A stretch of DNA of 8,960 bases from UMGS1851 sp900555605 (GTDB lineage Bacteria > Bacillota > Clostridia > UBA1212 > UBA1255). The notes beneath the pieces are model-generated. The model was given only the letters and a program-made list of their open reading frames with translations. It was not told the origin of the DNA and searched no databases. Position 1 is the first letter of the stretch. Every line of letters starts with the position of its first letter. Below are positions 4,020-8,960 of the stretch, one piece after another. Both the position numbers and the translations under genes were made by a program. The stretch spans positions 1 to 8,960 of the forward strand of contig CABROF010000103.1 of NCBI GenBank assembly GCA_902472555.1, in the 5' to 3' direction.

Positions 4020-4427
4020 ATGCGTAAGTTAACTTATTTAGCAGTGTTCGAGCCTACAAGTAACGGATATAGCGTTTATTTCCCTGATCTACCGGGATGT
4101 GTAAGCTTTGGAGAAACAATCGAAACAGCTCAAAAAGCTGCCTCTGAGGCTCTCGGCTTGCATATCTACGGCATGGAACAGGATTATGAGGTGCTCCCTG
4201 AAGCAACCACAGCACCAGCTATTGATCCTGCAACCACAGCGGGATATATATTATCTCCAGTAACAGTATATCCGGATGTGGTTAAAAATGAACTTGATAA
4301 TCGTCGGGTAAAAACCAATGTAACAATCCCTGCATGGTTAAAAGAGATCGCAGAAAAAGAAGATGTGAATTATTCCAGATTGTTAGAGATTGCTTTAGTT
4401 GATTATCTCGGTATACAACGACACTGA
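4020..4427 (+). CDS. hicB: HicB-type antitoxin
   Basis: This 135-residue protein has the two usual HicB parts. The N-terminal partial RNase H-like fold (residues 3-60) carries the hallmark GYSVYFPDLPGCVSFGETIETAQKAASEAL (16-45), which binds and blocks HicA. A Pro/Ala/Thr-rich linker (60-80) leads to a C-terminal DNA-binding domain (94-132), RRVKTNVTIPAWLKEIAEKEDV then LLEIALVDYLGI, most like a ribbon-helix-helix. That domain should bind the promoter repeat upstream of hicA. The start ATG at 4020-4022 has AAGGAGG at 8-base spacing, better than the TTG start of hicA, which fits antitoxin excess. The gene ends just before two inverted repeats and converges on the GH3 gene. Confidence 0.95.
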   Translation: MRKLTYLAVFEPTSNGYSVYFPDLPGCVSFGETIETAQKAASEALGLHIYGMEQDYEVLPEATTAPAIDPATTAGYILSPVTVYPDVVKNELDNRRVKTNVTIPAWLKEIAEKEDVNYSRLLEIALVDYLGIQRH

Positions 4428-4440
4428 CCACAGAATAAAG

Positions 4441-4462
4441 ATAGCCGGATTGCTCCGGCTAT
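4441..4462. terminator. Hairpin between convergent hicB and GH3 genes
   Basis: ATAGCCGGA (4441-4449) pairs perfectly with TCCGGCTAT (4454-4462) around TTGC, a 9-bp stem 13 bases after the hicB stop. No T-run follows on the plus strand, and on the minus strand CTTTATT follows. It probably helps end transcripts from both sides. Confidence 0.65.
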
Positions 4463-4518
4463 CAGGCTACTGACAAACTCCTATGCTACAAAAAACTTAG
4501 GGGTTTGTCAGCAGCCTG
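4463..4518. repeat. Imperfect palindromic element
   Basis: CAGGCT, CTGACAAAC and CCT (4463-4482) pair with AGG, GTTTGTCAG and AGCCTG (4499-4518). There is a one-base mismatch between blocks and a 16-base A-rich loop. It abuts the 4441-4462 hairpin with no gap. The form suits a dispersed REP/MITE-like repeat, though no second copy is visible here. Confidence 0.6.
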
Positions 4519-4606
4519 AAATACATTATTATGTGGCAGTAATACATCCGCGCCGCCATTGCTAATCGCCGCGGCATACACAGCAGCATTATAAAAACCG
4601 GTCAGG

Positions 4607-6811
4607 TCACACTATAAAAAACGCTGTCTCCAAGGCTTCGTCGGCGGAATTGTGCGCCACCCAAAGTCTGAATTTTCCCGGCTCTACCGTTTGGCACAGA
4701 CTGTCATCAGCAAAAGAAAGCGAGCAGGCGCGGAGTTTTATTATTACATCACAGCTTTCGCCCGACTTTATAAAGACTTTACTGTATCCCTTTAATTCCT
4801 TAACCGGTCTTGCCCGGCTTGCCGTGACATCCTGAACATAAAGCTGCACGACATCACATCCGTCGTACATTCCGGTATTTGACACCGTGATATGAACATC
4901 AATTTCACCGCTGGCCGTCATACTGTCTGAAGAAAGGTACAAGTCCGTGTATGTAAAATCAGTATAGCTTAATCCGTAACCGAAACAATACAGAGGCGCT
5001 ACTGAAACATCCCTGTACCGCGATACAAGCACCGCGCCGTCACGGGGAGGACGTCCTGTTCTCATATAGTTATAATAAATCGGGAACTGTCCTGAATTTG
5101 CCGGAAAAGTTACAGTTAAACGCCCTGACGGATTATAACGGCCGCATAAAACATCTAAAACACCGTGTCCGAATTCAGTGCCGCCCTGCCATACGGCAAG
5201 AAGAGCGTCAGAGGTTTCTGAAAGAACTTTTACAGGGAGCGGCCTTCCTGAAGAGAAAAGAGTCACAACAGGAGTCCCGGAAGCGTGAAGAGCGCGCATA
5301 AGTTCTTCCTGTCTTCCCTTGAGCGCCAAAACAGAACGAGACTGCGCCTCTCCGCACGCTGACTGTTTTTCCCCTACTACGGCAATTACAAGGTCAGCGT
5401 CTTTCGCCGCGGCAGCAGCATATGCCATGGCTTTGTCATTATCAATTCCGGCGGAATTTTCACTTTCTGTTTTCTCCGGATCGTATTCAATTATTTCGCA
5501 TCCTAATTCATATAAAATTTCAGATTCAGGAAAGAATTCACGGACAGCCTCAAGAACGGTTACAGTCCTGTTACAGTCCGGAAAGCCGCTCCACGCCCCG
5601 AGCGGATCGGTTTTGGAATCAGCCAGAGGACCTATTACGGCAATTTTCTTTCCGCGGAATTCTTCCGGAGAAAGCGGGAGTATTCCGTTATTTTCAAGGA
5701 GCACAACGGCGCTTGCGGCCGCCTCTCTTGCAACAGTCAAGTGTTCGCGGCAGAAATACAAAGATGTATCCTCTTCTTCCGGCAGAGGATCATCCATAAG
5801 TCCGCAAAGGTATTTAAACGCTACAACAGTCTCCGCGCTGCGCGTTACGTCCTCCTCGGAAATTCTGCCTTCCGCAATCAGAACCGGAATATAATCGTTA
5901 TACATATTACCGCACATTATCATGTCAAGTCCGGCGCCAAAGCTCTTTTCAACGGCTTCTTTAATGTTTTCGGCAACCCCGTGAGCCACGAGTTCGCAAA
6001 CCGCGTCATAATCGCTGACCACGAAACCTTCAAAACCCCACTGTTCTTTAAGTATATCAGTCAGAAGATACCTGTTAGCCGCTGCGGGAATTCCGTTAAT
6101 ATCCTGAAAAGCAGACATTACCGTGGCAGCGCCGGCGTCAATTCCGGCCTTAAACGGAGGCAGGTATACGTCATGAAGAGTTTGCAGTGAAATATCGGCT
6201 GAGTTATAGTCTCTGCCTCCAATACAAGCTCCGTATGCCGCATAATGTTTCATACATGCAAGAATATGACCTTTCTGCCCGATACCGTCAATACTGTCAC
6301 CCTGAAAGCCGCGCACGGAAGCCGCAGCAAAATCGGAGCACAGGAAAGTATCTTCTCCGTATCCTTCCACTATTCTGCCCCATCTCGGATCTCTCGCGAT
6401 ATCAACCATCGGCGCGAATGTCCAGCGCGTTCCTCCGTTGTACGCTTCTTTAGCCGCTACTTCACAGCACTTGCGCGCCATTTCGGGATCCCATGAGCAT
6501 GACTGCGCAATCGGAGTCGGAAGCGTTGTGCGGAAACCGTGAACAATGTCGTTTGCAAAGATTGCCGGAACATGATGAGGATTATCCCGCAGTACGAGTT
6601 TCTGTTTTTCGGTTATCCTTTGTATTTCCCCTATGCTGAGAAACGATCCTACGCCGGAGGCTCCTGCCATGCCTCCTACGCATGGATTATAATCGTCTAT
6701 ATTTCCGTCGTTCCCGTTATATTGCGTCAACTGTGCGACTTTCTCGGCAAGATTCATCTTTGATACAAGCGCTTTAGCCTTTTCTCTTGCTTCCCTGAAT
6801 CTTTCTGTCAT
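4607..6811 (-). CDS. Glycoside hydrolase family 3, BglX-like beta-glycosidase
   Basis: This 734-residue, complete GH3 enzyme shows the full BglX-type order. The TIM-barrel is about residues 10-335, with NDIVHG (87-92), RDPRWGRIVEGYGED (140-154) and KHY (188-190). The catalytic nucleophile Asp267 lies in GFVVSDYDAV. The alpha/beta sandwich (about 360-575) carries the likely acid/base Glu488 in CGEAQSR. A fibronectin-III-like C-terminal domain follows (about 645-720, DVVQLYVQDVTASRARPVKELKGY). It removes terminal beta-linked sugars (glucose or xylose most likely) from oligosaccharides by a retaining mechanism. There is no signal peptide, so it acts in the cytosol on imported sugars. The ATG at 6809-6811 has AAGGAG 9 bases upstream. 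It follows the GH127 gene by 56 bases on the same strand and is likely co-transcribed. The exact substrate cannot be read from sequence. Confidence 0.95.
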   Translation of the reverse strand: MTERFREAREKAKALVSKMNLAEKVAQLTQYNGNDGNIDDYNPCVGGMAGASGVGSFLSIGEIQRITEKQKLVLRDNPHHVPAIFANDIVHGFRTTLPTPIAQSCSWDPEMARKCCEVAAKEAYNGGTRWTFAPMVDIARDPRWGRIVEGYGEDTFLCSDFAAASVRGFQGDSIDGIGQKGHILACMKHYAAYGACIGGRDYNSADISLQTLHDVYLPPFKAGIDAGAATVMSAFQDINGIPAAANRYLLTDILKEQWGFEGFVVSDYDAVCELVAHGVAENIKEAVEKSFGAGLDMIMCGNMYNDYIPVLIAEGRISEEDVTRSAETVVAFKYLCGLMDDPLPEEEDTSLYFCREHLTVAREAAASAVVLLENNGILPLSPEEFRGKKIAVIGPLADSKTDPLGAWSGFPDCNRTVTVLEAVREFFPESEILYELGCEIIEYDPEKTESENSAGIDNDKAMAYAAAAAKDADLVIAVVGEKQSACGEAQSRSVLALKGRQEELMRALHASGTPVVTLFSSGRPLPVKVLSETSDALLAVWQGGTEFGHGVLDVLCGRYNPSGRLTVTFPANSGQFPIYYNYMRTGRPPRDGAVLVSRYRDVSVAPLYCFGYGLSYTDFTYTDLYLSSDSMTASGEIDVHITVSNTGMYDGCDVVQLYVQDVTASRARPVKELKGYSKVFIKSGESCDVIIKLRACSLSFADDSLCQTVEPGKFRLWVAHNSADEALETAFFIV

Positions 6812-6838
6812 TTATATATTCTCCTTATAAAATTAACG

Positions 6839-6866
6839 GCAGCCTGCAAATTACCGGCTGTTTTTT
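6839..6866 (+). terminator. Small hairpin in the GH127-GH3 gap
   Basis: CAGCC (6840-6844) pairs with GGCTG (6856-6860) with an 11-base loop. On the plus strand six T follow directly. No plus-strand gene needs it. On the minus strand, the sense strand of the operon, the tail is only AT-rich, so partial attenuation between the two genes is possible but unproven. Confidence 0.35.
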
Positions 6867-6867
6867 A

Positions 6868-8802
6868 TTACGGGCGGTTTCCCCATATAACCGCGCCCTG
6901 ACTTTCCTGTGTAATCACGTGCATATCCGATTCAACAAAAAGCCATGAGCGGTAAAAACTTCTGTCTTTCTTACCGGCAGACGCAAAATCCACAAGTCTT
7001 ACTTTCTTTCCGTCAGAGGTAACCGTGTCATAAAAAAGCCAAACGTCAGAGCCGTTCCCATACGTTATTTTTAATTTATCCTGCATTGATTCCGCTTCAA
7101 ACACTACAGAATCCGCAGCCCCTGAATATGCCGTATCAAGCGCGAGCAAAACAGGACCGCAGTAAACGGAAGTTTTTCCCGCCTGCTCGTTTTCGCCTTT
7201 CCAGTAGTGCAGCGACATATCAAATTCAATGTCAACCGTGTCGCCTGTTTTCCACTCGCGGCTGATTGTAAGATATTTGCCTGCCGTTATATTACCGACA
7301 TTTTCCCCGTTTACCCTTACCTTCGTATTTTCAGACCAAAACGGAATTCTCAGCTGCATGTCAAACGTTTCTTTCCCGTCAAGGGAAAGCGTTATTTTAA
7401 CTGAACCGTCTTTAGGATACTGTGTATTCTGGATAATTTTCACGCGTCTGCCCGACGGCGCGTAAGTCTCAAAAGCAGAAGATCCGTAATAATTTAAATA
7501 AACGCTTGAAGCATCCGTAAGAACAGCCCAGTTAGAAACTTCGCCAAGTCCGCGCGCTAAATTAGCCTGACAGCAGTTGAAGTCAGGCGAACCGCTGTTA
7601 AACTGGAACGCAAGCGTCTCCTGGGAAGGTACACGCTGACCGTCCATCGGAGTGTTATACGTCGTATAACAGTCATCTTCAAGCAAAGAACCAAGCATCG
7701 CGTTGAAAAAAGAAAGCTCAAGTTCATCGGCCACGTAAGAATTTTTCGAAACGCGCAGATATTCAGTACTAAGCGCCATCCATGCTACTGTACAGCATGT
7801 CTCTATTGCCTCTGTACGGTAAGGAGTCCCGACCGCGCATTCACCTGTACTGAATCCGCCGTCATTATGCCTGTCTGTTTTAACAATACTGCGCCATGCG
7901 GCTTCAATTCCGTTATAGTATCTCTCATTCCCTGTGATTTCATAAAGAACGGAAAGCGCAGATACCGCATGAAGCGCTTCCCAGCGCGGAAGAGATGTTT
8001 CGTAATAGTCTTTCCCGTCTAAAAGATCATTTAACCAGTTTCCGGATTTAGGCCATTCTTCCTCGACTATCTTAACAGCTGTATTCAGATATCTTTCGTC
8101 GCCGGTTTCCTGGTACATAAGCGCAAATGCATGGCAAATGCTTAAATTCATCGTCTGTTCTCCGGCCGAGTCGAAACTGCGTCCTCCCGTTTCAAAATAG
8201 CCGTACACATAATCGAGCGCCTTAACCGCCGTCCGCAGGGCGTCTTCGTTTCCGGTAATCCTGTACCATTTTAAAAGTCCGTATATGCAGTGATAATGTC
8301 CCCATACGTCCCAGTTCGTGCCGTTCCCGCCCATTCTTGAGCTACCTGTATATACGCCTAAATAACCGTCAGCCCCCTGCGCGTCTTTCAATGCCGCAGC
8401 AAGATCGTTTCCGGCCTTTAAAAGTTCCTTATCTTTCGTAAGCGCATAATTATATGCTATTCCTGTAAGCAGTTTGCCGGCAAATTCTCCGTACCAGCTT
8501 ACAAGCGAGCCGGTATACTGTATTTTGGAAATAATCAGTTCGTCAAGCGTCCACACCTGCATAAACTTATCGTCTGAGTGCCCGTCTTCCGGCTTTACGG
8601 GCAAATCGGTGCCGTCAACATCTCCGGATACGGCGAAAGCGTCTAAATACGCCGTTTTACCTACAGCCGAATTATTTCCTATAATACATATCTTAAATAC
8701 ATCTACATTTTTAAGTTCCGCGTCCGTGTCAAGCGGTATACGTACCCATCCGCAGAACCCGGCCGGCAAAACCACGTATGATTCTTCCGTCTCAAGCCGC
8801 AC
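6868..8802 (-). CDS. GH127-type beta-L-arabinofuranosidase (DUF1680), N-terminus unresolved
   Basis: From the GTG at 8800-8802 there are 644 residues. Residues 1-60 end a beta-sandwich module (YVVLPAGFCGWVRIPL, 9-24). An (alpha/alpha)6 barrel follows (about 85-425), then a beta domain (440-535) and a C-terminal part. The zinc/cysteine active site of GH127 is present: Glu321 (TGE), Glu334 and Cys336 (IETCC), and Cys410-Cys411 (FNCCQANLARGL). In HypBA1 the matching residues are E322, E338, C340, C417 and C418, with C417 as nucleophile. The enzyme should release L-arabinofuranose from beta-linked arabinosides of plant origin. The GTG lacks a well-placed SD, and the frame is open to 8916 with protein that clearly continues the module, then meets TGA (8917-8919). 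A lost or distant true start is likely. The gene precedes GH3 by 56 bases. Confidence 0.88.
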   Translation of the reverse strand: MRLETEESYVVLPAGFCGWVRIPLDTDAELKNVDVFKICIIGNNSAVGKTAYLDAFAVSGDVDGTDLPVKPEDGHSDDKFMQVWTLDELIISKIQYTGSLVSWYGEFAGKLLTGIAYNYALTKDKELLKAGNDLAAALKDAQGADGYLGVYTGSSRMGGNGTNWDVWGHYHCIYGLLKWYRITGNEDALRTAVKALDYVYGYFETGGRSFDSAGEQTMNLSICHAFALMYQETGDERYLNTAVKIVEEEWPKSGNWLNDLLDGKDYYETSLPRWEALHAVSALSVLYEITGNERYYNGIEAAWRSIVKTDRHNDGGFSTGECAVGTPYRTEAIETCCTVAWMALSTEYLRVSKNSYVADELELSFFNAMLGSLLEDDCYTTYNTPMDGQRVPSQETLAFQFNSGSPDFNCCQANLARGLGEVSNWAVLTDASSVYLNYYGSSAFETYAPSGRRVKIIQNTQYPKDGSVKITLSLDGKETFDMQLRIPFWSENTKVRVNGENVGNITAGKYLTISREWKTGDTVDIEFDMSLHYWKGENEQAGKTSVYCGPVLLALDTAYSGAADSVVFEAESMQDKLKITYGNGSDVWLFYDTVTSDGKKVRLVDFASAGKKDRSFYRSWLFVESDMHVITQESQGAVIWGNRP

Positions 8803-8912
8803 CCACTTATCTTCTCCTTCTTTCGCGATGTATGCCGCCGTCGCAGCGGTAACAGGCGCGCACGATATCCGGATTGGAACAGGCTCTGTTCCGAAATCGT
8901 TTATGTTGGCAT

Positions 8913-8932
8913 AAAATCATCGTTGATTTTTT
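8913..8932. repeat. AT-rich hairpin over the GH127 frame break
   Basis: AAAATCA (8913-8919) pairs with TGATTTT (8924-8930) around TCGT, with two further T on the plus strand. The in-frame TGA (8917-8919, minus strand) that closes the GH127 frame lies in its left arm. The stem is weak, with one G-C pair per arm. Confidence 0.4.
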
Positions 8933-8960
8933 CTTATCTTAATAGAAGTTCTCAAATGCC

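Noticed and set aside
5319..5894. 191-codon plus-strand frame inside the GH3 gene
   Set aside because: The minus-strand GH3 frame is intact and full of family motifs here. The plus-strand frame is its shadow.
1..8960. CRISPR array or rRNA
   Set aside because: No regularly spaced repeats of 20-40 bases and no rRNA-like conserved stretches are present.

Overview
The window looks like a chromosome segment from an anaerobic gut-type Firmicute (Clostridia, perhaps Oscillospirales/Ruminococcaceae). This is inferred from the AT-leaning intergenic DNA, strong AGGAGG ribosome binding sites, near-consensus sigma-A promoters and the plant-polysaccharide enzymes. No marker gene fixes the taxon.

Bases 1 to about 1140 are visibly richer in G+C than the rest. 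They hold a tightly packed minus-strand set of small phage- or island-type genes: an IS30-type helix-turn-helix protein, a tiny (possibly frameshifted) ORF, an unrecognised 140-residue protein, and the start of another protein that runs off the left edge. Two near-identical hairpins precede two of their ribosome binding sites. A strong hairpin with a U-tract (1153-1192) marks the change to AT-rich DNA.

Bases 1200-3060 carry tRNA-Lys(CTT) with its own promoter and terminator, and then what looks like a decayed mobile region. It contains integrase-arm-like repeats, a dead tnpV remnant whose start codon reads ATA, a GNAT acetyltransferase with a good promoter, and large inverted repeats.

Bases 3026-4520 hold two divergent units that share a 175-base control region. 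On the minus strand are a small zinc-ribbon protein and, overlapping it by 14 bases, a short regulator-like protein that seems to lack its central helix-turn-helix. On the plus strand is a HicA-HicB type II toxin-antitoxin pair driven by a perfect TTGACA-17-TATAAT promoter built on a 9-base direct repeat.

Bases 4520-8960 are a minus-strand carbohydrate unit: a GH127-type beta-L-arabinofuranosidase followed by a BglX-like GH3 glycosidase. Together they fit trimming of arabinose- and glucose/xylose-containing plant oligosaccharides. The GH127 frame is open upstream of any usual start codon and is closed by a TGA at 8917-8919, so its true N-terminus is unresolved.

I found no clear case for a wholly new biological system. 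The best leads are the GH127 N-terminal break, the apparently HTH-less regulator, the paired hairpin/SD units in the GC-rich block, and the terminator-like element between hicA and hicB.
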